This document shows positions 46,501 through 55,579 of a stretch of DNA of 64,000 nucleotides, in pieces (the stretch's first letter is position 1; every line of letters starts with the position of its first letter). The notes beneath the pieces are model-generated. The model was not told the origin of the DNA. It saw only the letters and a list, made by a program, of their open reading frames with translations, and searched no databases. Source of the stretch: JAHDFB01 sp965658745 (GTDB taxonomy: Bacteria; Bacteroidota; Bacteroidia; Chitinophagales; Saprospiraceae); NCBI GenBank assembly GCA_965658745.1, contig CBFHTK010000003.1, positions 124,001 to 188,000 of the forward strand. Reading direction: 5' to 3'. Position numbers and translations under genes: made by a program.

Positions 46501-47232
46501 TACCAGACGAGTTTTTGCGTTCTTATTTAGCGTCAGTTCGCCTTCAATATTATGCACTTCGATTCCTGAGGTACCGGTTCTTGTTGACTGATTAACAATT
46601 TTCAATGCGCCATCTGTTTCGACATTCTCTGGCAGCAATACTGAGCTAGCATTCGTAATAAAGACTAGTTCCACTTCATCAGGCATATTCATTGTTTCGA
46701 AAACTCGCTCAAAAACAAGATTGCCATCGCTATTGACAACATCAGGTCTTTCTGTTACTTGAAAAGAATTTCCATCAACTGTGAAATCATAGGTCATATA
46801 TGCATGATCTGCATCTGTAAATCGATGTCCGCGATATTGAAAATCAAATTCTACTTCATCACCGTTTTTCATAAGCTTCCATGGCTTATCGTACTTGTTG
46901 ACAAAATATGCATCACCAAAAGAGATAGGCTGGGGTCCATGCGCTGCATTGTAAACTGCGCCTTCAAAGAGCACATCTCCTTTCCAAACCTTATATAGCG
47001 AACCATTCTGCGTCGAATAAGAAGCATATAGATCATTATCTATTGCCCATGTTATCATCCGAGGTCTATTGTCCATCACTGATCGAAAAACCCAGGGATT
47101 GTAAGGTCTTATGGATTCCTTTATCTTCGTCGGAATCTCAGTTGTTTCATCTGAATCATTTGTGCAAGAATTCACGACAAAAATACTTGATACAATTAGT
47201 AGGCATAGGATTAACTTGTTCAATAACTTCAT
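43531..47232 (-). CDS. Four-module lipoprotein: cytochrome c, PA14, dehydrogenase-type propeller, DUF1080
   Basis: A 1233-residue lipoprotein (Cys23 in VVNSC). After an N-terminal domain, a single-haem c-type cytochrome (CKSCH, Cys280/Cys283/His284, with a later Met in VPMSAHPELS) is followed by a PA14-like domain at about 370-520 (FRMWSDDGSKLYIDDELVVDNDG). A glucose/sorbosone dehydrogenase-like propeller spans about 560-880 (LPKVGGLDVLEDGRVILSTW, GFRTPNGVGVGYNDDIFVADN). DUF1080/3-keto-disaccharide hydrolase fills the last 200 residues (WKLLFNGENTDGI, GNSGIIYNV). It may couple sugar oxidation with electron transfer and cleavage in one surface protein (inference). The MFS gene follows. Confidence 0.85.
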   Translation of the reverse strand: MKLLNKLILCLLIVSSIFVVNSCTNDSDETTEIPTKIKESIRPYNPWVFRSVMDNRPRMITWAIDNDLYASYSTQNGSLYKVWKGDVLFEGAVYNAAHGPQPISFGDAYFVNKYDKPWKLMKNGDEVEFDFQYRGHRFTDADHAYMTYDFTVDGNSFQVTERPDVVNSDGNLVFERVFETMNMPDEVELVFITNASSVLLPENVETDGALKIVNQSTRTGTSGIEVHNIEGELTLNKNAKTRLVVKLTDKALIENPNNALISLEEMEDNEGKNLIGKNDCKSCHNTYVKTIGPSYNAIAEKYATSDDNVIYLVNKIRNGGSGIWGQVPMSAHPELSKEDSEVMVRYILSLDQEDETAEVKTDIALSDYMPALTDADESPIPGGLVKIYDIPKNTNKMPDFSTMKPKMGGVMAEFGNLGNAEFVGVDVFFGMTVEGYLSIEEDEEITFRMWSDDGSKLYIDDELVVDNDGNHGTEYKEKNVGLMKGMHKFLIEYYQGVGGSFLSFNWKPKSAEAWAVVPSSVISHDADSHSTIKGLVLPMSALTQIPGDGRAVMGAHPSFAINSLRPETFLPKVGGLDVLEDGRVILSTWDPEGAVYIVDHQNAEKPEDITYKKIAAGLAEPLGLQVVGDDIYVMQKQEMTQLIDHDGDEIIDEYRVLTNDWKVSANFHEFGFGLAEKDDYLYATLAIGIMPGGASAKNQPSDRGKAIKVNRKTGELEFLAHGFRTPNGVGVGYNDDIFVADNQGDWLPASKILHVTKDAFFNSRAVDFVGTKNLEVKDPVVWLPQDEVGNSPSTPLKLNVGPYKNQMIHGEVTHGGLKRVFVEEVEGELQGALFRFTQGFEAGVNRIAWADDETLIVGGIGNPGNWQQTGTNWYGLQSFEYTGDPVFEMLAVRAKTNGIEVEFTQALDLDDGWDPTSYSVQQYYYKPTAEYGGPKLDLRSLKVVSANVSDDRKRVFLELDGMKEGHVLHLTLLDHFVSSKNQGLWSTESWYTMNKIPQNNLGAVKEAPSKTGDNTLSNAEKAAGWKLLFNGENTDGIRNYKKQTLGSSWKAEDGILFLDSQKKDDGGWQAADGGDIIITDKAYEDFELKLEWKISNCGNSGIIYNVVESDEHDYVWQTGPEMQILDNTCHPDTKYPTHRAGDLYDMIETKYVTVKPAGEWNQIRLVSNNGVIEHWQNGHMVVRYDNKSDEWVEMIKNSKFKDMPAFGKSSSGFVSLQDHGDPVFFKNIKIREL

Positions 47233-47462
47233 ATAGATAACTTGTTTTAGATGGGTCTACGCCCAAAATAGTGCACAATTCTACTGAGCTTCTAGATCAG
47301 ATTCGATCGTTTTGATCCTAGGATTGTCAACGATATGGCAAGATAACAAAATTCAGAATAATAGTATTTATTTTAAGATACCCCTATTACAGTTCATTGT
47401 ATGCCTTAGAGAAAACGCTCGTAGTTTTTCTCTCACAATTCAAAAGCAAAACTTACACACGT
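47233..47462. other. Intergenic, nothing coding
   Basis: The roughly 315-base gap between the cytochrome fusion and the response regulator is AT-rich and holds only the terminator described next. Confidence 0.4.
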
Positions 47463-47493
47463 AAAAAAAAGGCAATCTCGTATTGAGAGAGCC
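47463..47493 (-). terminator. Probable terminator of the response-regulator gene
   Basis: The minus strand has GGC..TCTC pairing with GAGA..GCC around a short loop (with a 2-base internal mismatch), followed by TTTTTTTT. It lies about 55 bases past the stop. Confidence 0.6.
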
Positions 47494-47547
47494 TCTTTTG
47501 ATTAGTATCTTTTTTCGCTTTAACGCTGCAGTATTTCTTGCGATATC

Positions 47548-48261
47548 TTACTCGCTTACTACTCTTTTATCTATTAAACGGAAACCACTTCCATGGATAT
47601 TTACGATTTCTAACTGATCGTCGATACTTAGGTATTTTCTAAGTTTAGTTACAAAAACATCCATACTACGAGCAGTGAAGTAATTATCATCACCCCAAAT
47701 CTTAGTCAAAGCCTCCGAACGAGATAAAACTTCATTTTGGTTTAGAGCGAATAAACGAAGTAATTGCGCCTCTTTTGGTGACAACTTTTCTTTTTTACCT
47801 TCGCTGTGAATTAAGATTCTCAAAGGAAAATTGAATTCAAAGTCTCCTATAGTAAAATCTGTTTTAGCATCATCCTCTTCATCTTCCTTCAAAGATCTTC
47901 TCAAGATCGCTTGTACTCGAAGTAGTAATTCTTCAGAATTAAAAGGCTTTGTTATGTAATCGTCTGCACCGATTTTGAACCCATCAAGAATGTCTTGTTT
48001 CAAAGTCTTAGCAGTCAAGAAAATGATTGGAGTTTGTTTGTCTTTTTCTCGTATTTCTTTCGCCAATGTAAAACCATCTTTCTTCGGCATCATCACATCA
48101 AAAATACACATGTCATATCCACCTTCATCAAATTTTGCAGCTCCCGCTTCTCCATCAGTAGCCAAGTCTACTTCATATTCATGCATTTCAAGATATGATC
48201 TTAATACATCCCCAAAATTTCGGTCATCTTCTACTAGTAAGATTTTTGTAGCCATTTCCAT
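47548..48261 (-). CDS. OmpR-family response regulator
   Basis: A 237-residue regulator. The receiver domain (residues 5-120) has the acidic pair EDD, the phospho-acceptor Asp55 in CIFDVMMPKKDG, and the conserved FLTAK and DDYITKPF. The winged-helix DNA-binding domain (about 140-232) ends with DVFVTKLRKYLSIDDQLEIVNIHGSGFRL. It most resembles the RprY-type regulators of Bacteroidota. Its partner kinase lies upstream after 160 bases. Confidence 0.93.
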   Translation of the reverse strand: MEMATKILLVEDDRNFGDVLRSYLEMHEYEVDLATDGEAGAAKFDEGGYDMCIFDVMMPKKDGFTLAKEIREKDKQTPIIFLTAKTLKQDILDGFKIGADDYITKPFNSEELLLRVQAILRRSLKEDEEDDAKTDFTIGDFEFNFPLRILIHSEGKKEKLSPKEAQLLRLFALNQNEVLSRSEALTKIWGDDNYFTARSMDVFVTKLRKYLSIDDQLEIVNIHGSGFRLIDKRVVSE

Positions 48262-48420
48262 ATTAGTATACGTAGTTTAATATATAGACGCTCTATAGTT
48301 CTTAAACCACACGTTAAACAAAATATTTTGCCTTAAGGGCAGAAAGAAAATAATTTATCACAATTCGATTAAATCACTCTCCCATCTCTTATATATTTAA
48401 AAATATACGAATCAGCTATT

Positions 48421-49857
48421 CTAATTCGATTTGTATTTCAACGGTAAAATTACAGTAAATGTACTTCCTTTGCCAAGTTCACTATCAACTTTGATCCTTC
48501 CTCGATGTGCATCAACCATCGCTTTTACGTAACTCAACCCCAAACCAAATCCTTTGACATCATGCAGATTACCTGTATGTACTCTAAAGAACTTATCAAA
48601 AATATATCTTTTCGATTCAAGAGAAATTCCGATACCATTATCACGAACTGAAATTCTCACGTTATCTCTAACAATTTCGGCTTTCACAAAAATTTCAGCG
48701 TTCTCAGGAGTATACTTGATCGCATTGTCAAGTAAATTATGGACAATACTTGTCAAATGGGTATGGTCAGCTTCAATGGTCTGATCTTCCAATTTTGATT
48801 CAACTTGTACAGTCCCCCTTCCCTGCAACTTAAGGTTAGCATGATCAACAGCTTGCTCAATCACTGAACTTAGATCAACATCAGAGATTTTCAGTTCAAA
48901 ATCTTTCTTCTCAATAGTTGCCATCTGAAGAACCTTTTCTACTTGGGCAAGCATTCTCTGATTTTCTTGCTTTATGATATTGGTAAATCGCAATACCTTA
49001 TCGGGACTCTTAGTAATAATTGGGTTATTTATAGAATCCGAAGCTAGTGAAATCGTTGCGATAGGCGTCTTGAACTCGTGTGTCATATTATTGATGAAGT
49101 CGGTCTTCATTTCTGAAACCTTCTTCTGACGGAATATTACAAAGACAACATAACTAAAGCAAAATAGAATCAAACTGGTAAAAAGTATTGATCCAACAAG
49201 CCAGGGCAATACCGAGGACCAAACGAAACCTCTTTTGTTAATAAAGTAAAGCGCCAAAAATCCTGGTGAGCTGTACTCCGTGCTAAATAATTGAATTTTG
49301 TACTCAGATTTGTCTAGATTCCTTTGCATGCCCAGATCAGTAGCTTGCTCTGTATCTCCAAAATCAACTGCATAGTTTTCATTCAGAATGAAATAATCTT
49401 TTGATTCATTATTGAATACTCCGTATTCATATTCAAGTTCAATTCCTTGATCCTTGAAAGCATTATCGAGCAATACTGAAACAACAGCTGGTTGTAGCTC
49501 CAACAATAAATCCTGAACATTCAGCATCTTTGAAATTGAACTAATCTCGTAGATTATTCGATTTCGATTGTAATTATCACTTTTGGAAAGTACTGGATCA
49601 AATTTCTTATGTAAAAATGACTTATTCTTATCGTCAAGTTTAATATTCTCCGAAAACAGCGAACTCGAACCTAGTTGTTCCTCAGCATTTTCATTAATCT
49701 GATTTTTCACCTCGTTTAGGGCCATATAAACCTTATCATCGAAGTTTTTCTCATTAAGATTAACAAACCATTTGATCCAATATAGTTGAATAAAGATGAT
49801 ACCCACAGAAGCAAGGCTCATGAGAATGATTATCATCCATATCGATCGTTTATTCAT
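48421..49857 (-). CDS. Membrane sensor histidine kinase
   Basis: A 478-residue kinase with two membrane helices (about 7-30 and 215-242) around a periplasmic sensor of about 185 residues without a recognised fold. The HisKA box contains His260 in NNMTHEFKTPIATISLA. The ATPase core shows DNAIKYTPENAE (N box), VRDNGIGI (G1) and GFGLGLSYVKAM (G2), so it is complete. There is no HAMP domain. It resembles RprX-type kinases and would phosphorylate the adjacent regulator. The signal is unknown; the GLPGLI and TonB-type genes upstream are candidate targets. Confidence 0.93.
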   Translation of the reverse strand: MNKRSIWMIIILMSLASVGIIFIQLYWIKWFVNLNEKNFDDKVYMALNEVKNQINENAEEQLGSSSLFSENIKLDDKNKSFLHKKFDPVLSKSDNYNRNRIIYEISSISKMLNVQDLLLELQPAVVSVLLDNAFKDQGIELEYEYGVFNNESKDYFILNENYAVDFGDTEQATDLGMQRNLDKSEYKIQLFSTEYSSPGFLALYFINKRGFVWSSVLPWLVGSILFTSLILFCFSYVVFVIFRQKKVSEMKTDFINNMTHEFKTPIATISLASDSINNPIITKSPDKVLRFTNIIKQENQRMLAQVEKVLQMATIEKKDFELKISDVDLSSVIEQAVDHANLKLQGRGTVQVESKLEDQTIEADHTHLTSIVHNLLDNAIKYTPENAEIFVKAEIVRDNVRISVRDNGIGISLESKRYIFDKFFRVHTGNLHDVKGFGLGLSYVKAMVDAHRGRIKVDSELGKGSTFTVILPLKYKSN

Positions 49858-50019
49858 AAAATTCTAAGCTACAAATGCTATAACATACATCTAAATCAGA
49901 AAATTGTCATATTTCCATATGTTCAACATACCGAAGATGAAGATAGTTAATTGTCAACACTTGCTAATAAGCTATTGCTTATTATAAGGTCAATTCATGC
50001 CAATTACAACTAAACACAA

Positions 50020-50784
50020 TTAGTAACGCAAGGTCCAGAATGGATTACGCTTGCTCTTAAAGCTATCTTCAATAAACTTTTTGGAAATTTCATCAAATTT
50101 AGCTCTATCAATTTTCTTACCTCTGATCTTTTTTGGAATAGGAAGGTCAATTTCAGTTTGATTTATTTTAACTTCTGTTGCCGTAATTACTGTTGCTCCA
50201 TCATTAATATCGATTTCTAAAATCATACCCGGCAAGCCATAAAATCCTTCAGGGCCGCCTTGAACTGGTATCGCATCAGTAAACCAAGCATGAATGGTCT
50301 GATCTTTTACATCATCTGTTGTTTCTGCTTTCATACAAAGATAACCCCCAACTTCTTTAATTTCATTTAGAATTTTCCACTTGTAAGTTGGCAAGCCTTC
50401 AATCACATACTTTTTTCCTAGGGTTTCTACAATATCCTCGGATTTATTCGACTTATAGTCGCGAATGAGTGTATATTCTTCTTGACTTCTTGACCAGCCA
50501 GTAGATCCTCCTTCTTTTTCGACCCGTTGATAGACGGATTTGTCACCTATAAAATACAATTCATAGGGAGTAGGTCGTCCCTGATTTTTTCCCCATGTAA
50601 GTTGGTTTCTTTCTATATCTTCCGCTGTCATCCAAGGTAATTCAGACATGATCTTTATCCAGTATGATTTTCGATCATATTTAATAATACCACTTGTGTT
50701 CTGAGCATATAAGCCCAAAGCAAAAACAACAAGTACTGAACTAATCACTAATCTCTTCATTCCTTGGCTAAATATCATTTTCAT
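50020..50784 (-). CDS. GLPGLI family protein
   Basis: A 254-residue exported protein (signal peptide ending near GLYAQ) with the family signature as EGFYGLPGMILEIDIN near residue 185. Proteins of this family are typical of Bacteroidota and usually stand next to a TonB-type outer-membrane protein, as here. The biochemical role is unknown; they may help the barrel partner. An earlier Met two codons upstream (MKM) is kept as the start, but the second Met of MKRLVISS would also fit. Confidence 0.9.
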   Translation of the reverse strand: MKMIFSQGMKRLVISSVLVVFALGLYAQNTSGIIKYDRKSYWIKIMSELPWMTAEDIERNQLTWGKNQGRPTPYELYFIGDKSVYQRVEKEGGSTGWSRSQEEYTLIRDYKSNKSEDIVETLGKKYVIEGLPTYKWKILNEIKEVGGYLCMKAETTDDVKDQTIHAWFTDAIPVQGGPEGFYGLPGMILEIDINDGATVITATEVKINQTEIDLPIPKKIRGKKIDRAKFDEISKKFIEDSFKSKRNPFWTLRY

Positions 50785-50924
50785 TATGTTTTCCTTTTAT
50801 TGCAGCTATAAACGTACTATTGTATTAACGATTTCGCTAGACAGACTACTACATTTTAACAAATCCGTATCGTCTTTTGGGCCTCCGAGCCAATTATACT
50901 TTTTGGTCGAACAAAAAGACTTAT

Positions 50925-53756
50925 CTAGTGCCAACGACCACCTTTATCCAATCCAGTCTTTAAACCTTTAATATTGTAAGAAAGGCTGACCATGAAGTAT
51001 CTTGCTAGGGCGTTAGTTCTTGATTCTTGAACACTGTTTCCGGATGCAAACTGCGATACATTTCGGTTCTGATTGAAAGCATCATAAAGCGACAACCTAA
51101 CTTCCATCTTATTACCAGGTAAGAATTGCTTATACACAGATGCATTAAGAATTGGAATTTGCTGGCTTACTCCGAATCGATCATTGTTGAATGTTCGGTA
51201 GTTAAAAGAGGTATTAATGAAGGTTTTCCAGAACATCTCAGCATCACAAGAAAGCGTAAAGGTGTTATTAATATTTACCTGATCCTGTGAAGTATTAATT
51301 TCATAACGCGTGTCAACAATGTTCCAGTTTCCACTAGCAAATAATGATACCTTCTTGTTTGGCGTAAAGGTGATATTCGCTGAAGGATAATATCCCATAG
51401 ACCTAGTTTTATTCACGAAGTCATTGACTATCGCATAACTGTTTCCTATAGTTGTACTCATATTAGTTGATGCTTTTAGTTTTCCTTTTATGATCGGAAA
51501 ACTGAAATCTCCTCTTATATTCCATCGATTCCCGCCTTCGAAGTTTGCAGGTGTACTAAACGTAATCAGATTTTCATCCACTTGCTCCTTTGTAATAATA
51601 TTGTTTTCGAAATAGGTATATCCTCCACTTAATCCCAATCGGATCTGCGAAATTGCGTAGTAAGATCTCAAACGCATATTAACACTATGCGCTAGTTCGG
51701 GAGTTAATTCGGGATTTCCCTCAAATACAAAAAGTGGATTACTATTATTTACGATAGGTTGTAAATTCTCTATGCCAGGTTCTGTTGCATCAAGTCTATA
51801 GCCAAAATTCATATATGTTCCTCGCTTCGGAGAAAAATTAAAATCAAAATAAGGCAACCAATTTCGGAATTGTCGATCTACTTCACCGTTGATAGGATCT
51901 TCACCCGTTCCCGTGTAAAAACCAAGAAGGTCAAACTGCTGATAAGCAGCACCCACGCTTATGTTCATTCCTTTGTCAGAATATCGAAGTGATGTACCAA
52001 CTCGATTCAACTGTATGGTATTCTCATAATTTCTACTCAAGAAATCATTCCTTATAAAAATATCGTCTTCAAGTTCATTTACTTTGCGATCACCAGATTC
52101 AACTCTATTACTGTAATTGTAAAAAACTCGTGAAAAAAGAACTTTACTGAGAGGTTCAACAAAAATTGCGTTCACTTTAAAAAGCGTTTTATCTTCATTG
52201 TCTTTATTCAACCGAATAATTGACGCAGTACTGTCTATCGTGGTGCCGCCAGTGTAAAACTGCTGAGCTTGATTCTGATCTTCGTCCTTATCCAATTCAG
52301 TAGTCAGATATGAAACATTCGCTCCAAACCTTCTACCCGCTTTCTGAAATTTCTTTCTAAAAAATACGCCTCCATTCAATAAGTACCCATTTGTTTGTCT
52401 TAGGTTTTCAAATTCCGAATCGCTTGTTAATTCTCCATCACGCGAAAGGCTTACACTATTGTTAGTCTCATTAATTTCATCAATATACGCGCCTTTAAAT
52501 TCAATTTTAAAACTGTGTAGAGAATCGATTTCTTGGTCTAAGGTAATCTCTCCACGATGTCCACCTGAAAAATCCATATTCACATTTTCAGATGCATTTG
52601 AGATAGTCGCAGTCGGTAAGAAATTCTGCCTTGTCGATTGCGTAAGCCTATCCAAAGCGGCCTGATTATAATAGTATATTGAAGACAATTGCGTCTTTTT
52701 GTGGTCGTAGTTGAAGTTGACACCGCCGTTGTAGTTTTCAGGAAACCCACCTTGATTGCTATTGTTAAAGAAAACGCTTTGTATACTATTTTCAATACTG
52801 TTACCACTGCTGCCTCCAAATTTAAAAAACCGCATTCCGCTTCCACCTCCGAAGCCATAATCTCCGTCGTCATTGAAATTAAAAGAATTACTCCCCATAA
52901 AGTCTTGATAGTCGTCCCATGACAATCCGTTTCTTCCCGTATTGTTAGCAACACCTACAAGCGAGAATTGAATTTTTTCATTGAATCGGTTTATATTTCC
53001 TTTTAACTCTGCTCTAGATTCCGTTCCTGCTCCAGCTGTCACTCGACCAAACATGCCTTTCTTGAAATCCTCTTTTAACTCGAGATTCATAGTTTTACTT
53101 TCTGCCATACCAGTTGTCCCAGCAATCTTATCTTCCTCTGTTTTAGTGTCAAAAACCTGCACTTTGGAAATTCCTTCTGCGGGCAAATTCTTGGTAGCTG
53201 CTTTTGGATCAGATCCAAAAAAAGACTTACCATCAACTGTCACTCTATCTACATCCAAGCCATCAGCTTGAATACCTCCATCTTGATCGATCTCGATACC
53301 TGGCAATCTCCTCAATAATTCTTCAACAGAAGAACCCTCAGGTACCTGAAATGTAGACGCATCATATTCAATGGTGTCTCCACGCATCTTGATCGGTGCT
53401 TTCGCTGCCTTAATAACAACTTCCATTAATTCCGCTGCCAATTCTGGCATTTTGATTGCACCGAGATCTATATTTTTTCCATCCGAACTTGCATCAACCG
53501 TCCTAGGAATATACCCGATATAGGTTGTTTTTACTAGATACTCACCTGCTGGAATTCTTTTGAAAACGAAACTACCATCTAACTCAGATCTTGTAAATTC
53601 TACTAAAGTCGAATCCGACTTTATCATCAATAAAACTGTTGAGGAAATAAGTGGATTACTCAATGTATCTTCCACAGTTCCCCTAATATTGAAGTTTGAT
53701 TGTGCAGAAATAGAACTACATAGAAGTAGTAATAATAAAAATTGAAGTGCTTTCAT
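50925..53756 (-). CDS. TonB-dependent-receptor-like outer-membrane protein
   Basis: A 943-residue barrel protein: signal peptide (ends SISAQ), then a CarboxypepD_reg-like domain (NIRGTVEDTLSNPLISSTVL, residues 22-100), a plug-like domain (VPEGSSVEELLRRLPGIEIDQDGGIQADGL, about 130-230) and a long barrel with an OMP_b-brl_3-type end. It has a Gly/Phe/Asn-rich loop near 290-340 (DDGDYGFGGGSGMRFFKFGG). It lies 140 bases upstream of the GLPGLI gene, so the two probably act together. A classical TonB box was not found. Substrate unknown. Confidence 0.88.
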   Translation of the reverse strand: MKALQFLLLLLLCSSISAQSNFNIRGTVEDTLSNPLISSTVLLMIKSDSTLVEFTRSELDGSFVFKRIPAGEYLVKTTYIGYIPRTVDASSDGKNIDLGAIKMPELAAELMEVVIKAAKAPIKMRGDTIEYDASTFQVPEGSSVEELLRRLPGIEIDQDGGIQADGLDVDRVTVDGKSFFGSDPKAATKNLPAEGISKVQVFDTKTEEDKIAGTTGMAESKTMNLELKEDFKKGMFGRVTAGAGTESRAELKGNINRFNEKIQFSLVGVANNTGRNGLSWDDYQDFMGSNSFNFNDDGDYGFGGGSGMRFFKFGGSSGNSIENSIQSVFFNNSNQGGFPENYNGGVNFNYDHKKTQLSSIYYYNQAALDRLTQSTRQNFLPTATISNASENVNMDFSGGHRGEITLDQEIDSLHSFKIEFKGAYIDEINETNNSVSLSRDGELTSDSEFENLRQTNGYLLNGGVFFRKKFQKAGRRFGANVSYLTTELDKDEDQNQAQQFYTGGTTIDSTASIIRLNKDNEDKTLFKVNAIFVEPLSKVLFSRVFYNYSNRVESGDRKVNELEDDIFIRNDFLSRNYENTIQLNRVGTSLRYSDKGMNISVGAAYQQFDLLGFYTGTGEDPINGEVDRQFRNWLPYFDFNFSPKRGTYMNFGYRLDATEPGIENLQPIVNNSNPLFVFEGNPELTPELAHSVNMRLRSYYAISQIRLGLSGGYTYFENNIITKEQVDENLITFSTPANFEGGNRWNIRGDFSFPIIKGKLKASTNMSTTIGNSYAIVNDFVNKTRSMGYYPSANITFTPNKKVSLFASGNWNIVDTRYEINTSQDQVNINNTFTLSCDAEMFWKTFINTSFNYRTFNNDRFGVSQQIPILNASVYKQFLPGNKMEVRLSLYDAFNQNRNVSQFASGNSVQESRTNALARYFMVSLSYNIKGLKTGLDKGGRWH

Positions 53757-53793
53757 TTGAATTTTTTACAGGGATAGTGGTATCAAAATTTTA

Positions 53794-53801
53794 CAAAACT
53801 A
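53794..53801 (-). promoter_or_regulatory. Candidate -7 box of the TonB-type receptor gene
   Basis: The minus strand reads TAGTTTTG, matching TAnnTTTG, 37 bases before the ATG. No clear -33 element. Confidence 0.45.
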
Positions 53802-53878
53802 TGATGCAAGTTACACACTAAAAGGATGTAAACATGTTAATGAATTATTAAACTCGATAAAAGTTCAATATTATCAGA

Positions 53879-55579
53879 CTAACTATGCAGTCTAACCCAG
53901 CGTGATAGGAAATATATCTGCCATTGCTGAATAGGGTTTGTGCGATCTAGGATTGAATGAAGTTCATTCCACTGCAAATCAGGAAAAGCTGCTATACAAA
54001 TATCTAAGGCCTCGGAAACATTAATCATTCCGTTGTTAATGAGTCGTTCTTCTGGTGTATCAAAAGCTAGTTTATCCTTTCTTTCAATAATTTTCTTTGG
54101 TAGGATCTCTCTGTAGTTTTCCACTAAAACCCCCTTGCCTTTCAATCCTTGCATCTTAACTTCTATCGGCAAATGATAGGCGTACTCAACTAGTCTTCTA
54201 TCGAGAAACGGTACTCTAGTTTCAATATGATGAGCCATACTATTGCGATCTTCATAATGCAGCAAGTCTCTCAATCCATTCTTCTCAAATAAATACAACA
54301 TGTACTCTTGTTGATTACTAAAACTTGGTTGCTCAAAATCTCCTTTTTGAAAAAAGACCGATTCTTTTTGCATTTTTTGATTTCCAAGTAGTCTTTTGCC
54401 ATATTTTCTTAGCAGGCCTATACTCTCAATAGGATGCCCTAGATAATGCACTCGCGGGATAAAACTCAGAAATCTCGGATAACCGCCAAATATCTCATCA
54501 GCACCTTGACCACTCATCATCAATTTTTCTCCTACACGATTAGCTAGAGCATATAACATAAATTGTGCGACAGCGCTCAATGAAGCTGGAGGTTCGTCTT
54601 GTGCATCTATACATTCAGCAATCAATTTATCAAGCGTTGATGGAAACTCCATCTGATGATTTTCATGTGGAAATCTTTCGAGAAATGCCGATATATATGG
54701 ACTTTCGTCCAAAGACGATTCTGCTTTTTCAATAAATGAATATGAGCGAGTAGGTCCTTGATTCTTTAATAAATGCAGTAACAAGATGGAGCTATCAAGT
54801 CCACCTGAAAACATCATTGCAGGGTTTATATCTCCTATTTCACGATCTTCAACTGCCTTGGAGATGACATCGGTGAGGTTTCCTGGCGCGGGTAAAGGTG
54901 CATCTGATAGACTATAGTACCGATCTACTCGAAGCTGCATACTTTCAAAGTCAAACAATAGATTATGCCCTGGTTCAAGTTGTAGAATTTCATTAAAGAA
55001 GGTAGCAGAACTGTGGTTCTTAAATCCACCACTTTCCAAATAATATTGAACTTGTTTTGAATTAATCGTCAATTGAAGTCCTGCTGCTTTGAATTGCTTC
55101 AATTCAGATCCAATCCAAAAATCATCTTCCCCATCTAGAAAATAAAGTGGCTTGATTCCAAATCGATCTCTAGAAGCAAAAACTTGATTCCTCAGAGAGT
55201 CGAAGATTACAAAAGACCACATCCCTTCAAACTTATGGACACAATCTTGTCCATAAGCAGCATAAGACTTAATTACAACTTCTGTATCGCTTTCAGTTTC
55301 AAACTTATATCCTTCTTTGGTCAGTTGGGAACGTAAATCCTTAAAATTGTAGATAGCGCCGTTAAAACTCAGTGTAAGATGTTGAAATCTAAATGGCTGA
55401 TTGGAGCGAGCTTGTTGGTCGATGATCGCTAATCGAGTTGAGCCGATCCATCCTTGCTCGTTTAATTCTATAAAAGCTTGATGGTCTGGACCTCTATGTG
55501 CCACACTATCCATAAATCGCTGAAATACAGCTGCTTCTATTCGATTTTTTTTGCTGAACGCTAGTCCTATACCACACAT
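53879..55579 (-). CDS. asnB: Asparagine synthetase (glutamine-hydrolysing) family
   Basis: A 566-residue two-domain amidotransferase. Cys2 after the initiator Met (MCGIGLAF) is the class II glutaminase nucleophile, with RLAIIDQQ and FNGAIYN following. The synthetase domain has the pyrophosphate loop SGGLDSSILLL and GADEIFGGYPR. This AsnB type, placed among glycosyltransferases, is often found in surface polysaccharide clusters, where it can amidate uronic acids instead of making asparagine. That reading is helped by the C5-epimerase-like gene nearby. Its ATG lies inside the end of the GT4 gene (13-base overlap). Confidence 0.9.
   Translation of the reverse strand: MCGIGLAFSKKNRIEAAVFQRFMDSVAHRGPDHQAFIELNEQGWIGSTRLAIIDQQARSNQPFRFQHLTLSFNGAIYNFKDLRSQLTKEGYKFETESDTEVVIKSYAAYGQDCVHKFEGMWSFVIFDSLRNQVFASRDRFGIKPLYFLDGEDDFWIGSELKQFKAAGLQLTINSKQVQYYLESGGFKNHSSATFFNEILQLEPGHNLLFDFESMQLRVDRYYSLSDAPLPAPGNLTDVISKAVEDREIGDINPAMMFSGGLDSSILLLHLLKNQGPTRSYSFIEKAESSLDESPYISAFLERFPHENHQMEFPSTLDKLIAECIDAQDEPPASLSAVAQFMLYALANRVGEKLMMSGQGADEIFGGYPRFLSFIPRVHYLGHPIESIGLLRKYGKRLLGNQKMQKESVFFQKGDFEQPSFSNQQEYMLYLFEKNGLRDLLHYEDRNSMAHHIETRVPFLDRRLVEYAYHLPIEVKMQGLKGKGVLVENYREILPKKIIERKDKLAFDTPEERLINNGMINVSEALDICIAAFPDLQWNELHSILDRTNPIQQWQIYFLSRWVRLHS

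Noticed and set aside
50925..53756. Gly-rich loop in the TonB-type receptor as a repeat expansion
   Set aside because: Gly/Asn/Phe-rich extracellular loops are common in this receptor type, and no exact DNA repeat unit was found.
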